Shown here: positions 49,710 to 58,598 of the stretch, in pieces
Layout of the letters: every line of letters starts with the position of its first letter
How positions within the stretch are numbered: position 1 is the stretch's first letter
Assembly (NCBI GenBank): GCA_016714495.1
Contig: JADKDU010000006.1
Coordinates: 169,549-233,548, forward strand
Reading direction: 5' to 3'
DNA length: 64,000 nt
Source of the DNA: Hyphomonadaceae bacterium
GTDB taxonomy: Bacteria > Pseudomonadota > Alphaproteobacteria > Caulobacterales > Hyphomonadaceae
The notes under the pieces: model-generated
The model's input: only the letters and a program-made list of their open reading frames with translations
Database searches by the model: none
What the model was told of the DNA's origin: nothing
Made by a program: the position numbers and the translations under genes

Positions 49710-51212
49710 TCAGCTGCCCGTTATTCTGTCGAGATCGGCAAGGAGATCGTCAAACGCGCCCTCGCCCTGTGCGTGTGGCGTCGGCGCCGAGGCGCCACCT
49801 GGCATGTGGCCGAGGACGCGACCGATCACGGACAGCAAGTCGCCTTGGTCGATCGGCTTCGAAACGTAGCCCGACATGCCCACGCCAATGAGACGTTCGC
49901 GGTCGCCGCTCATGGCGTCGGCGGTCAGCGCAATGACGGGAATATCGCGCCAGGGTTCAGCAGACGCGCGGATGCGGCGTATCGCTTCGACGCCGTCCAT
50001 GACCGGCATGTGCACGTCGAGCAGCACCAGATCGAATGGTTTGGCCGCGAGGCGGTCCAACGCTTCCTGACCATTGGCGGCTTCGGTGAGCAGCGCGCCT
50101 TGCGGCTGCAGGAAGAGGCGGACGACCTGACGGTTGACGGCGTTGTCGTCGGTCAACAGCACGCGCGCGCCGCGCAGGCGGACGACGCCGCGCGGGACCG
50201 CTTCGGGATCTGTTGCCGGTTCCGGCTTCGCGGATTGGGCGGCGTCGGCGAGGAAAGTCAAAGTGAAGACCGAACCCCTGCCCGGCGTACTTCTCACGAC
50301 GATGTCCCCGCCCATGAGACGCGCGAGTTTGCGCGAAATCGTGAGGCCGAGACCGGTGCCGCCGAACTGGCGGGTCGTCGAAGCGTCTGCCTGTGCGAAG
50401 GCTTCGAACAGGCGGACAAGGGCCTGCTGATCCATTCCGATGCCGGTATCCGTCACCGTGATGGTTACGCAGCTGCGACCGTCCCGCCCCGGCGTGACGG
50501 CGGCGTGGACATCGATGCGGCCGACGCGGGTGAACTTGACGGCGTTGGAAACGAGGTTGGACACGCACTGGCGGACACGAACGGGATCATAGTGGAAGTG
50601 CTGCGATGGCGTCAGGTCGCTTGAGAGGGTGAGGGTGACGCCCTTCTCGCGTGCTGCGGTCTGGAACAGCCTGTCAACCTGCTGCAGGGTTTGCAGCAGG
50701 CCCGTGTCGGTGGCGGAAACGTCCAGACGCCCGGCTTCGATCTTCGAGAGATCGAGCACGTCGTTGAGGATCGCCATCAGCGTGCCGCCGGACTCGCTGA
50801 TGATGCTGACCATGTTGCGCGTCGCCTCATCCAGCTGACGCGACTCGAGCGCCTGCGCCATGCCGAGAATGCCATTGAGCGGCGTGCGGATCTCGTGGCT
50901 CATATTGGCGAGGAATTCGCTTTTCGCTCGTGTCGCAGCCTCCGCAGCGTCGCGGGCGGCTTCGACTTCCACGAGGCGGCGTGAGCGCTCTTCGGCCAGC
51001 AAAGCCTGCGCTGCCTGCACCTTCGCGTTCTGGCGGATGAGGTAGAAGATGAAGGGTGGCGCAACCAGCAGCGTGATCAGCACGACCATGGTGGCGTCGT
51101 AGGCCACGCCATCCTTGAACACGTGCTGGCTGAAGACGTAATCGAGCGCGATGGCGGCGATCATGATCAGCAGCGACATCACCGCTGCCTGTCTGAATTG
51201 CTTCCGAAGCAT
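49710..51212 (-). CDS. Hybrid sensor histidine kinase/response regulator
   Basis: A 500-residue membrane kinase. Two N-terminal helices (residues 10-27 and 41-59) with a very short periplasmic loop, then a coiled coil, HisKA with H106 in FLANMSHEIRTPLNGILGMAQ, HATPase (NLVSNAVKF; DTGIGMD; FGGTGLGLTISRKL), and a C-terminal REC domain with Asp in LVLLDVHMPVMDG. It senses little of the periplasm, so the signal may be membrane or cytoplasmic. No HPt or cognate regulator lies next to it. Confidence 0.94.
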   Translation of the reverse strand: MLRKQFRQAAVMSLLIMIAAIALDYVFSQHVFKDGVAYDATMVVLITLLVAPPFIFYLIRQNAKVQAAQALLAEERSRRLVEVEAARDAAEAATRAKSEFLANMSHEIRTPLNGILGMAQALESRQLDEATRNMVSIISESGGTLMAILNDVLDLSKIEAGRLDVSATDTGLLQTLQQVDRLFQTAAREKGVTLTLSSDLTPSQHFHYDPVRVRQCVSNLVSNAVKFTRVGRIDVHAAVTPGRDGRSCVTITVTDTGIGMDQQALVRLFEAFAQADASTTRQFGGTGLGLTISRKLARLMGGDIVVRSTPGRGSVFTLTFLADAAQSAKPEPATDPEAVPRGVVRLRGARVLLTDDNAVNRQVVRLFLQPQGALLTEAANGQEALDRLAAKPFDLVLLDVHMPVMDGVEAIRRIRASAEPWRDIPVIALTADAMSGDRERLIGVGMSGYVSKPIDQGDLLSVIGRVLGHMPGGASAPTPHAQGEGAFDDLLADLDRITGS

Positions 51213-51298
51213 CGAGGCCCCACCAAGTGTTCGCGGGGGAAGATGCCCAGAAATGGTAAAGGTTTCGCAGACTTCGCTTTACGCCGCGGCAACGCCGC

Positions 51299-52195
51299 TC
51301 AGCTGCGGGACGCCTCGACGAGTTCGGCCTGCGCCGCACTGATCGCGAGGTCGATCGCGCGCTCCCAATCCTTGAGCGCCGTGGCGCCCGTGGCGCCGTC
51401 GGGCATGGCGACAGAGCGCGAAGCGTTGACGACGCCGCCTTCCAACCCGCCCGGTCTTTGGACGAAACCGGCCATCGATTCACGCGCGCCTGCGCCTTGT
51501 GCGCCATAGCCGGGCACGAGGAACAGGGCGTCGCCCGAGGTCGCGCGCAGCCGCGCGGCTTCAGCAGGACCCGTGGCGCCAGCGACCATCATCAGGCCGG
51601 ACCAGCCAGTCTCGGGACCACGCAGGCGCGCGACCATCGGCGCGAGCGCGCGGGCGACGTGGAGATAGAGCGGCTCACCTTGAGGGCCGGCGATCAGCTG
51701 CTGCTGGAAATCCTTCGAGCCGGGATTGGAGGTGCGGGCGAGAACGACAACGCCCTTCCCTTCTCGCTCGGCCACGGCGACGAACGGCTCGATCGTGTCG
51801 ACGCCCATATAGGGGTTCACGGTGATCGCATCGCACGGGCAGGACGACGACGCGCCGAGATAACCTTCGGCGTACCCCTCGGCCGTGGAGCCAATGTCGC
51901 CGCGCTTGGCGTCGAGGATCACGATCAGCCCAGCGCGCGTGGCGGCCTGACAAACTTGCTCAAGCGCAGCCATGCCGCGCGCGCCCCAGCGCTCGAACAG
52001 ACCGGCCTGCGGCTTCACCACAGCTGCGCGGCCGACGCAGCGCTCGACAAGCGCGACGCCCCATTTCGCGGCGGCTTCAGGTCCGGCAGACCCGAACAGG
52101 GCTGGCATCATGGCGGCGTGCGGATCGACGCCCACGCATAGCGGGCCCTTATCGCGGACACCGGCGATCAGGCGGTCGGCAAAGCTTGTCTTCAC
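51299..52195 (-). CDS. pyrF: Orotidine 5'-phosphate decarboxylase
   Basis: Last step of UMP synthesis. Subfamily 2 (longer form, 298 residues). The catalytic stretch is VILDAKRGDIGSTAEGYAEGYLG (D-x-K-x-x-D), with GVDPHAAMMPALFG at the N-terminus and GYGAQGAGA at the phosphate loop. The start overlaps the stop of the preceding protease gene by 4 bp, an unusual pairing that implies cotranscription. Confidence 0.95.
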   Translation of the reverse strand: MKTSFADRLIAGVRDKGPLCVGVDPHAAMMPALFGSAGPEAAAKWGVALVERCVGRAAVVKPQAGLFERWGARGMAALEQVCQAATRAGLIVILDAKRGDIGSTAEGYAEGYLGASSSCPCDAITVNPYMGVDTIEPFVAVAEREGKGVVVLARTSNPGSKDFQQQLIAGPQGEPLYLHVARALAPMVARLRGPETGWSGLMMVAGATGPAEAARLRATSGDALFLVPGYGAQGAGARESMAGFVQRPGGLEGGVVNASRSVAMPDGATGATALKDWERAIDLAISAAQAELVEASRS

Positions 52196-53112
52196 TGGTC
52201 TTCACCCACGCGGCACAGAACCTTCACAACCGCGCGCGAGTCACGCAGGCGATCAGCCTCCGCTGTATAGGACGAGGCGCTCAGGGCGTGCGCTTCGCCG
52301 CCTGGAGCGACAAGGCCCTGCTCTTCGAGAAAGCTGCGGATCGAGTCGGGCGAGGCCGTGTAAATGCGATTGCGGCGCGGGCTTTCGGCCACGGTGACGC
52401 CAACGACGGCGCCGTCCCGGTCGAACACAGGGCCGCCGCTCATCCCTGAGAGCGTTCCTTCGATCCCTTCGGACCTTTCCGTTTCTGACCAGGCCAGCAC
52501 CGGCTCCTCCATCGCGTAGCGGCCGCGCGTCACAAGGTTGGAGCGGGATTCGAGAACGGAGATCGCCTCGCCCGACCGGCCCTGCGGGAAGCCCACATGG
52601 TATCCCGGTTCACCGATTCGCAGCTCGCGATCGAGCGCCAGCGGGAGAGATGTCGGCGCGCGGTCGGTGAGCAGCAGGGCAAGATCGGTGTTCTCCGACG
52701 TGCGCACCGCGTCGACGCGCACCATGCGGCCATTGCCGACGGCGAGACCGACGCGTGAGCAGCCGTCGACAACATGGCGCGCAGTGAGCCAGGCGCCGGA
52801 TCCGTTGATGGCGAAAGCGGTGCCGATGCCATCCTCGGCGTCGCCGACCTGGACCAAAACGCGCTCGTCGAACGGGTCGGAGTCCGGCAGGCGTTCGCCC
52901 TCGCTGTCGCTATTTGCATCAGGCGCGGGAATGGCGACATCGTTGTCCGCAATCGCGGGCGTGCGGCCGCGATCGGTATATTCCGGTTCAGTCTGGACTT
53001 TCTCGTTGCTGAATCGCCACGGCTCGTCCTTTTCCCCGGAGCCACTGGAAAACAGCGTTCCGACGATGACGATCAACACGACCGCATAGACCACCCAATC
53101 GGGGATTCTCAT
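52192..53112 (-). CDS. Membrane-anchored trypsin-like serine protease
   Basis: A 306-residue protein with one N-terminal helix (VVYAVVLIVIVGTLFSSG). The protease domain is complete: His in WLTARHVVDG, Asp in ENTDLALLLTD, Ser in GMSGGPVFDRDG. It lacks PDZ domains, so it is not a typical DegP/DegS. Positive charge distribution puts the protease outside. Start at Met 53112, where the membrane helix begins. Cotranscribed with DUF350 (43 bp upstream) and pyrF. Confidence 0.9.
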   Translation of the reverse strand: MRIPDWVVYAVVLIVIVGTLFSSGSGEKDEPWRFSNEKVQTEPEYTDRGRTPAIADNDVAIPAPDANSDSEGERLPDSDPFDERVLVQVGDAEDGIGTAFAINGSGAWLTARHVVDGCSRVGLAVGNGRMVRVDAVRTSENTDLALLLTDRAPTSLPLALDRELRIGEPGYHVGFPQGRSGEAISVLESRSNLVTRGRYAMEEPVLAWSETERSEGIEGTLSGMSGGPVFDRDGAVVGVTVAESPRRNRIYTASPDSIRSFLEEQGLVAPGGEAHALSASSYTAEADRLRDSRAVVKVLCRVGEDQ

Positions 53113-53155
53113 GCACGTCTCCGCGACACCCTTATATTCGGGTGTGGCCACAAAC

Positions 53156-53563
53156 TCACAAGGCCGCCGCCATTACCAAAGCAGCAGCTAGCTTCACCGC
53201 CGCGAGCACCAACGCCGCGCCGATCTCGTCCCGCTCGATCCGCTTCGGCAGGTCGCGCAGCAACAGGTCCGCAACCCGAAACGCCAGCAATTGCAGCAGG
53301 ATCGCCACGACGCCCCAGATCAGCAGGTCGTAGACCGAGTTGGCGGTCGCAAGACAGGCCGCCATCGGAATAGCGAGACCGACAATCACCGCTGCGACAC
53401 TGATGCCGGCCGAAATATTCCCGGCCTTGATCAGCTGAAGCTCCTTCATGGGGGTCAGCAGCACATGGACGATGCAGCCCGTGATCAGCAATCCGAGCGT
53501 CACGCCGCCCTGGATCATGAATTCAGGGAACCCATTCACGAAAGATCGGATGGCGATATCCAT
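53156..53563 (-). CDS. DUF350 family membrane protein
   Basis: A 135-residue protein with four helices: QGGVTLGLLITGCIVHVLL, ISVAAVIVGLAIPMAACLA, LLIWGVVAILLQLLAFRVADLLL, ALVLAAVKLAAALVMAAAL. DUF350 proteins are small inner-membrane proteins of unknown function. GGGAG lies ahead of the Met at 53563. First gene of a DUF350-protease-pyrF transcript. Confidence 0.85.
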   Translation of the reverse strand: MDIAIRSFVNGFPEFMIQGGVTLGLLITGCIVHVLLTPMKELQLIKAGNISAGISVAAVIVGLAIPMAACLATANSVYDLLIWGVVAILLQLLAFRVADLLLRDLPKRIERDEIGAALVLAAVKLAAALVMAAAL

Positions 53564-53790
53564 ACCCAGCCAGCTCCCGTCCTTTGAAGAAGGGGATACA
53601 CGGTTTGCTGCATGATGCGAGCGGGCTCGGCTGGGAGCCGAAAACGCTACGGACCCCTGCCGCAAAGGCATTCCCCAGACGTCAGAAAAAACCGAACAAA
53701 TCACTCAATCTCCGTTTGACAACGCAATGTCTTGGGCGCGTCATTTTGTCCTGCGGGCACGAATGACCCGCGAAACATGAGGGAGTGTAA

Positions 53791-54099
53791 ATGAAACGCC
53801 CGGTTTCACTTGTTGCGTCCCTTCTACTGGCCTTGGGAATGGCTGCCGCCTGCAGTGGGGCTACAGTTGGCAAGACCGAGGTCGCAGGAGTGTGCAACTC
53901 CAAGATGGGTTCGGCGCAAGGCTGCGCTTGCCTGGCCGACGCCCTGGAAAAGAACCTCACGCCCGAGGAATTCACGCGGGTCGCAAAGGGCATAGACGAG
54001 AACAAACGTTATTCTTCCGACATGCTGCCCAGCCATCTGAGCAATGACGCAAAGATTGGCGAGGTCTTCGCGGCGGCGACGACGTCCTGCTTCGTCTGA
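53791..54099 (+). CDS. Putative lipoprotein with conserved cysteines
   Basis: A 102-residue protein. Signal MKRPVSLVASLLLALGMAAACSG (lipobox A-A-A-C). The mature part VCNSKMGSAQGCACLADALEKNLTPEEFTRVAKGIDENK... AATTSCFV has four further Cys that could form disulphides, and a helical centre. GAGGGAG precedes the start by 6 bp. No family recognised. Confidence 0.75.
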   Translation: MKRPVSLVASLLLALGMAAACSGATVGKTEVAGVCNSKMGSAQGCACLADALEKNLTPEEFTRVAKGIDENKRYSSDMLPSHLSNDAKIGEVFAAATTSCFV

Positions 54100-54126
54100 C
54101 CTTCGCGCGCCTTCGGAGGCAGGTGA

Positions 54127-54543
54127 TCAGACCCCAATCGCCGCCATGATGGCGGCGGCGAGGGCCGCCATCGTCATGACCAGCGTCAGCGCGACAGCGA
54201 CGACGCGCTGGGTGGAGTTCTTCTTTTTCAGCCCCTCCGGCGCCTTGTCGCGGCGCGGCGCAAGCGTCCAGACGTTTGAGAGGAAGCCAAGCGCCGACAC
54301 GCCCGCCACGATGGCGGCCGCCCGAGCGTTGGACAGCAGAGCAGCCCCCGTCGCGATGCCCAGCAAAGCCGCCTGAAAGCCCGCCGTCGCCGCAATCACC
54401 TTGCGCAGCATGCGGTCAGCCCGGCCATGATCGAGACCATCGAACGCGGAGTTCGCAACGATTACCGCCGCCGTCCAGCCGGACGCAGCCGCACCGCCGG
54501 CGCACAGAGCCGCGACCGCGTGCATGATCGAAATCAAATCCAT
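54127..54543 (-). CDS. Small polytopic membrane protein
   Basis: A 138-residue protein with four helices: ISIMHAVAALCAGGAAASGWTAAVIV, VIAATAGFQAALLGIATGAALL, AAAIVAGVSALGFLSNVWTLA, VVAVALTLVMTMAALAAAIMAAIGV. The Met at 54543 has GGGGATGG upstream and is preferred to 54552. Function unknown. Converges with the lipoprotein gene at 53791. Confidence 0.65.
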   Translation of the reverse strand: MDLISIMHAVAALCAGGAAASGWTAAVIVANSAFDGLDHGRADRMLRKVIAATAGFQAALLGIATGAALLSNARAAAIVAGVSALGFLSNVWTLAPRRDKAPEGLKKKNSTQRVVAVALTLVMTMAALAAAIMAAIGV

Positions 54544-54702
54544 GTCCGCCATCCCCGGCAAATCAGGCAAGCGGCGAGACTGCACGGATTCGCAGCCGGC
54601 TGTCGCCACTGGCAAAAAGCCCGGTATGCTTGCTTTCAGGGGGTTGCCACCGTCCCGGCCCGGCCCGAGAACTAGCCAGAACACTCAGGACGGGGACTTT
54701 TC

Positions 54703-55440
54703 ATGCATATCGGGGCAATCGCCGCCATGGCGGGTCTTGGCCTTCTTGCTGCGGCCTGCGGAGAACCGGCTCCAGCGCCGGCCGAACCAACCCCCGTGGC
54801 AGACCAGCCCGCCACCCCGCCGGCAATTGATGCGTTTGCTTATGCTGTGAATTATGAATGCGAAGGCGGCGGCGTGGTCGATGTTGTTTTCGGCAATGGC
54901 GCTTCCAATGACGCTTTGGCGCGCATCGATGGCGGCGCAGCCGAAACCTTGCCGATGAATCCCGACAGCCAGACGGGCATCGAATACAAAAACGCAACCA
55001 CGACGCTCAAGACGGACGGGTCGTCGGTGACCTGGACCTCAGGCGCAGTCACAAAGACCTGCATGATCAAGACACGCGAACTTCCCGCCCCGACTGTCAC
55101 GGGCGTTATCCGCACGTTGACCGAGACGGATGCCGGCGCGAGCGTGGACATGAAGGTGGGCGAGAAGATCTCGGTAGCGCTCGTGGGCGTGCCGACGGCT
55201 GGCTATGTCTGGGGCGCTTCCGCCCCTCCCGCCTTCATCAAGGCGACCGATGGCCCGGGCGGCGCGACATCGACGGCGCAGTTCACGCCGGGCTTTGCCG
55301 GCGGCAGCCATTGGGAAGTCGTGGTGATTGAAGCTGTCGCAGCCGGTGAAGGCGAGATCACCCTGGCCCAGCGCCGCCCATGGGAGACGGCGGCGGAACC
55401 GGACGCCAACACGTTCAAGTTCAAACTGAAGGTGAGCTGA
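54703..55440 (+). CDS. Lipoprotein with MliC-like and chagasin (I42) inhibitor domains
   Basis: A 245-residue lipoprotein. Signal and lipobox LAAAC (Cys19), then a Pro/Ala-rich spacer (to residue 45). Residues 47-123 follow the MliC pattern: VNYECEGGGVVDVVFGNG and a later K-T-C, with C53 and C120 as the likely disulphide. Residues 145-245 match chagasin: VGEKISVALVGVPTAGYVWG is the N/V-P-T-x-G-Y-x-W loop, and GEGEITLAQRRPWE the R-P-W loop, which sit in cysteine protease active sites. So one protein seems to carry both a lysozyme and a papain-family inhibitor. Start at ATG 54703; the upstream sequence has GGGGAC. Confidence 0.8.
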   Translation: MHIGAIAAMAGLGLLAAACGEPAPAPAEPTPVADQPATPPAIDAFAYAVNYECEGGGVVDVVFGNGASNDALARIDGGAAETLPMNPDSQTGIEYKNATTTLKTDGSSVTWTSGAVTKTCMIKTRELPAPTVTGVIRTLTETDAGASVDMKVGEKISVALVGVPTAGYVWGASAPPAFIKATDGPGGATSTAQFTPGFAGGSHWEVVVIEAVAAGEGEITLAQRRPWETAAEPDANTFKFKLKVS

Positions 55441-55798
55441 CCGGCTGCAGCGCTGCGGCATCGGCGCGGGCGATCAGCAAGTCTTCCGACAGGCGCAGGC
55501 TGACAAGCTTCTGTTTAGCGTCGAGATTGGCGCGGAAAGAGGCGACGCGAGCATTCCCGCCGGCATCCAGAGTGATGTTAAGCCAGCGCGTGCGCCCTTG
55601 CCCGTCCGTTTCGATCCGGGCGATCTCGCCGACGCGCAGGCCGGAAGCATCCAGAACGTCATAGCCGGCAATGTCGGACACTTTCAGGCCGGACATACGG
55701 GCCGCGCCATCAGGCCCGGCCATGGCCATGCCGCCGGTCGCAAGGATGGCGCCTGAAACGATGGCCCCCCATGCCTTGTGCAACCGCGTAAACGTCAT
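55421..55798 (-). CDS. Exported PRC-barrel-like protein
   Basis: A 125-residue protein with a signal peptide (to AMA-GPDG). The mature part reads SGLKVSDIAGYDVLDASGLRVGEIARIETDGQGRTRWLNITL, a PRC-barrel-type strand order also seen in some periplasmic proteins. The C-terminal part is VASFRANLDAKQKLVSLRLSEDLLIARADAAALQP. Overlaps the end of the inhibitor gene by 20 bp in the opposite direction. Confidence 0.68.
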   Translation of the reverse strand: MTFTRLHKAWGAIVSGAILATGGMAMAGPDGAARMSGLKVSDIAGYDVLDASGLRVGEIARIETDGQGRTRWLNITLDAGGNARVASFRANLDAKQKLVSLRLSEDLLIARADAAALQPVSSPSV

Positions 55799-55910
55799 CG
55801 ACCAAGATCTCCTGCCAACCCAGTCATCGCGTCAGGAACGGCGGGATGGCATCGGGGTTCCTTTGTGCGCACACATGTCCTTAGATTCCATGGCTTTTCA
55901 GGGAGGATGG

Positions 55911-56615
55911 ATGTCGCGGCGCCACAGCCGGGCCGGATGGATCGCGCTGGCGCTCGTAGCGGCGGCCTGCGAACCACGGCCGGAACGTCCCGCCCAAGCC
56001 GATATTCTTGCCGCCCGGCAGGCGGGGCTGTCATTCGATGGGCGTCTGAAGCGCGAAATCTTGGACAGGTTGATCCGTGAGGAAGATCCGGTCGCGGTCT
56101 ATCTCGCCTATGCGGACCACGCGCCCAGCTGGGGCAAGGAGATCAGCGAGGCGGCGAGGTTCGACTTCAGTCGCACCGCGCTTGGCGTCCGCAATCCCGC
56201 TAATGCGCCGGATGACTGGGAAAGACGGCAGATGGAGACGTTCAACTTCCTGGCCGACGCTGGTCAGGATCCAGAGACTTTCGAAGCCGCCGAGATCTTG
56301 CAGGAGGGCAATGAAACAGTCTTCCGCTGGCTGCGGCCGGTGGTGATGGGCGAGACCTGCATGACCTGCCACGGCGAGGCGGTGAACATCCCGATCAAGC
56401 TGCTGATCGCGCAGGAATATCCGCTGGATGAAGGAGCGGGGTATTCCGAGGGACAGCTGGGTGGGGCGTATTCCGTGCGCAAGGTGCTGAGCGTCGATGG
56501 CAGGCCGCCGCCGGCCTATGCGACCCGAGACTTGCCGGCGCGCCTTCCCGCCGCTGCGCGCCAGCCGGGTGATGCACAGCTCATCGAGCCGGAGCCACAG
56601 GAAGCCCCGCCATGA
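55911..56615 (+). CDS. DUF3365 (Tll0287-like) haem-binding lipoprotein
   Basis: A 234-residue lipoprotein. Signal MSRRHSRAGWIALALVAAACEP (lipobox A-A-A-C). The DUF3365 domain includes FDFSRTALGVRNPANAPDDWERRQMETF, then FRWLRPVVMGETCMTCHG, the covalent c-type haem C-x-x-C-H motif, and YSEGQLGGAYSVRKVLSV. Tll0287 and related proteins have an unusual His/Cys haem coordination and are thought to act in redox or gas sensing. GGGAGG precedes the ATG at 55911, which fixes the start. Its stop overlaps the alternative oxidase start. Confidence 0.87.
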   Translation: MSRRHSRAGWIALALVAAACEPRPERPAQADILAARQAGLSFDGRLKREILDRLIREEDPVAVYLAYADHAPSWGKEISEAARFDFSRTALGVRNPANAPDDWERRQMETFNFLADAGQDPETFEAAEILQEGNETVFRWLRPVVMGETCMTCHGEAVNIPIKLLIAQEYPLDEGAGYSEGQLGGAYSVRKVLSVDGRPPPAYATRDLPARLPAAARQPGDAQLIEPEPQEAPP

Positions 56616-57367
56616 TGCGACATTCCCGCACGGAATCGGGCAGGATTGGTCGGGGCCGCGCCGCCCTCCATATCTTCCTCATGACTGATCTTGCCCGCCA
56701 TCACGTGGCTACGGGTCTTTCCGATCGCATCGCGCTCGGCATAACGCGGTTTCTCCGTTTCTTCGCCGATACGTTCTTCGCTAAGCGTTATGGACATCGC
56801 GCCATCGTGCTGGAGACGGTCGCGGCCGTGCCGGGCATGGTGGGCGGCATGATGCAGCACCTGAAATCGCTGCGCCGCATGCGCAAGGACGATGGCTGGA
56901 TCAAGGAGCTGCTCGAGGAAGCCGAGAACGAGCGCATGCACCTGATGGCGTTCGTCGCGCTGTTCAAGCCGAACTGGTTCGAGCGCGTGCTGGTGCTTAT
57001 CGCGCAGGGCGCGTTCTGGAATTTCTATTTCCTGCTCTACCTGTTCGCGCCACGCACCGCGCACCGGACGATTGGCTATTTCGAGGAGGAGGCTGTCTTT
57101 TCCTACACGCAGTTTCTGGCGCAGATCGATGCCGGCCATATCGAGAATGTGGCCGCGCCGAAAATCGCGGTCGACTATTGGAAAATGTCCCCAGACGTGC
57201 GTCTGCGCGATCTCGTGATCGCCGTGCGCGCTGACGAAACCAAGCATCGTGATGTGAACCACGGCTTCGCCGAAAAACTCGACGCCTCGAAGACACCGGG
57301 ACGGAAGCTGAAAGACGACGCAGCCGCTCTCCCCGAAAATCCGAAGGAGGAAAAGCGGGCGGCCTAA
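56612..57367 (+). CDS. Alternative oxidase (ubiquinol oxidase, non-electrogenic)
   Basis: A diiron quinol oxidase that reduces oxygen to water without proton pumping and is resistant to cyanide. 251 residues. The ligands are E68 in VLETVAAVPGMV, E107 and H110 in LEEAENERMHLM, E159 region in FEEEAVFSYT, and E209/H212 in ADETKHRDVNH. Two helices of the four-helix bundle bind the membrane surface. Rare in bacteria, but known in Novosphingobium and relatives. ATG at 56612 overlaps the DUF3365 stop (ATGA), so the two are translated together. Met at 56681 would be an alternative start. The enzyme would allow respiration under NO, cyanide or sulphide stress. Confidence 0.94.
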   Translation: MMRHSRTESGRIGRGRAALHIFLMTDLARHHVATGLSDRIALGITRFLRFFADTFFAKRYGHRAIVLETVAAVPGMVGGMMQHLKSLRRMRKDDGWIKELLEEAENERMHLMAFVALFKPNWFERVLVLIAQGAFWNFYFLLYLFAPRTAHRTIGYFEEEAVFSYTQFLAQIDAGHIENVAAPKIAVDYWKMSPDVRLRDLVIAVRADETKHRDVNHGFAEKLDASKTPGRKLKDDAAALPENPKEEKRAA

Positions 57368-58588
57368 CGGCCGAGCGCCGCCATCGCCTGCCCTGCCGCC
57401 GCAACCCCGGTGCAGTACGCGCCATGGGCAGTCGAGAAGCTTTCGATCGAACAGGACTCGCCCGCAAAGAACAAGCGGCTGTCGACAGGCGCTGCAAGCT
57501 TCGCGCGATCGCCGTGATGGCCGGGGATCGCGTAGGAGTAGGCGCCCAGCGCGAACTCATCCTTGCGCCATTGCGACAGGCGAACCGGCTTGAGGCGCGA
57601 TGAGAAGGTGGAGCCCAGCAGGCCGTTGAGTTCGTATTCGGCGAAGTCGACAAAGGCGCGGCCGCCTTCCCGCTCAAGATCGTCGGCGAGCCCGCCGCCG
57701 AAATAGGCTTCGATCAGCGGACGGCCATAGGGACGGACGTGATAGGCGGCCGTGCCGACCTCGCGCGGATGGCCGAAGAGGCGGCTATCGCCTTCGAACT
57801 CTTCCGCACCGTCGAGCGAGAGGAAGAGCTTGTTGGCGAGGCCGAGCGGAAGGCCGGCGGCGGCTTGCGTCTTCTCGGGCAAGGCTAGAGTAAAACGCAC
57901 ACGCTCCTGCGCCAGCAGAGCGCTGGAGATGGTGACAATCACTGTTCTCGCACTGAGAACGCCGTTTGCCGTTCGCACCGAAATCAGCGTCCCTGAATGA
58001 TCGATCTCCAAGACCGGGTTGTCGAGCATCATGCGCAGGCCCGAGCCAGCCGCGGCGATCATGGCGCCATAGCCCTCAGCGACACGCCAGTTCACTTCGG
58101 TGTCGTGATAGAGCGCAAAGTCGTGCATCGAGACGCGGTCAAGTTCGGCGCCGTTGATAGGTGCTGACGGCGTTGATCAGCGTGTTCCAGCGTCCGCCAG
58201 GTTCGAGCAGCGACGAGGCCGGGCGATCGGGCTCATCTTTTACGGCATGCAACCGGGCATAGAAATCGCTCATCGCCTTGCCGAAGTCTGCCTGCTCCTC
58301 CAGCGGGATGTCGATCGTGGTCGAGGGGCGCGTCCAGGGCGGCGGCGTGCGATCGATCGTGCGGCCCTGCGCTGCGGCGATATCGGTCCACGGGTTTTCA
58401 TCGGCCGAGTGCAGCCAGCCGCAACCCATGTCGATCGGGAAATCATCCTCAATCGTCCAGCCGCGCCCACCCAAACGCGGGCGGGCCTCGACGATGAGGT
58501 GATCGACGCCTGCCGAGGCGAGACGTAGGCCGGCGCCGACGCCAGCTGCGCCGCCGCCGATGATGAGGACGTCTACCGTGTCTGTCAT
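57364..58588 (-). pseudogene. FAD-dependent amine oxidase/oxidoreductase, frameshifted
   Basis: A flavin-containing amine-oxidase-like enzyme in two frames. The N-terminal part begins MTDTVDVLIIGGGAAGVGAGLRLASAGVDHLIVEARPRLGGRG (FAD dinucleotide fold and R-x-G-G-R) and runs to SLLEPGGRWNTLINAVSTY. The remainder, from INGAELDRVS to GAYSYAIPGHHGDRAKLAAPVDSRLFFAGESCSIESFSTAHGAYCTGVAAAGQ, is in another frame and contains the C-terminal FAD-binding motif. The switch is at about 58157-58159, where two bases of an AT dinucleotide run seem to be missing. Start at Met 58588, 10 bp after tsaD. The substrate is unknown. Confidence 0.85.
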
Positions 58589-58598
58589 GGGATATGAG

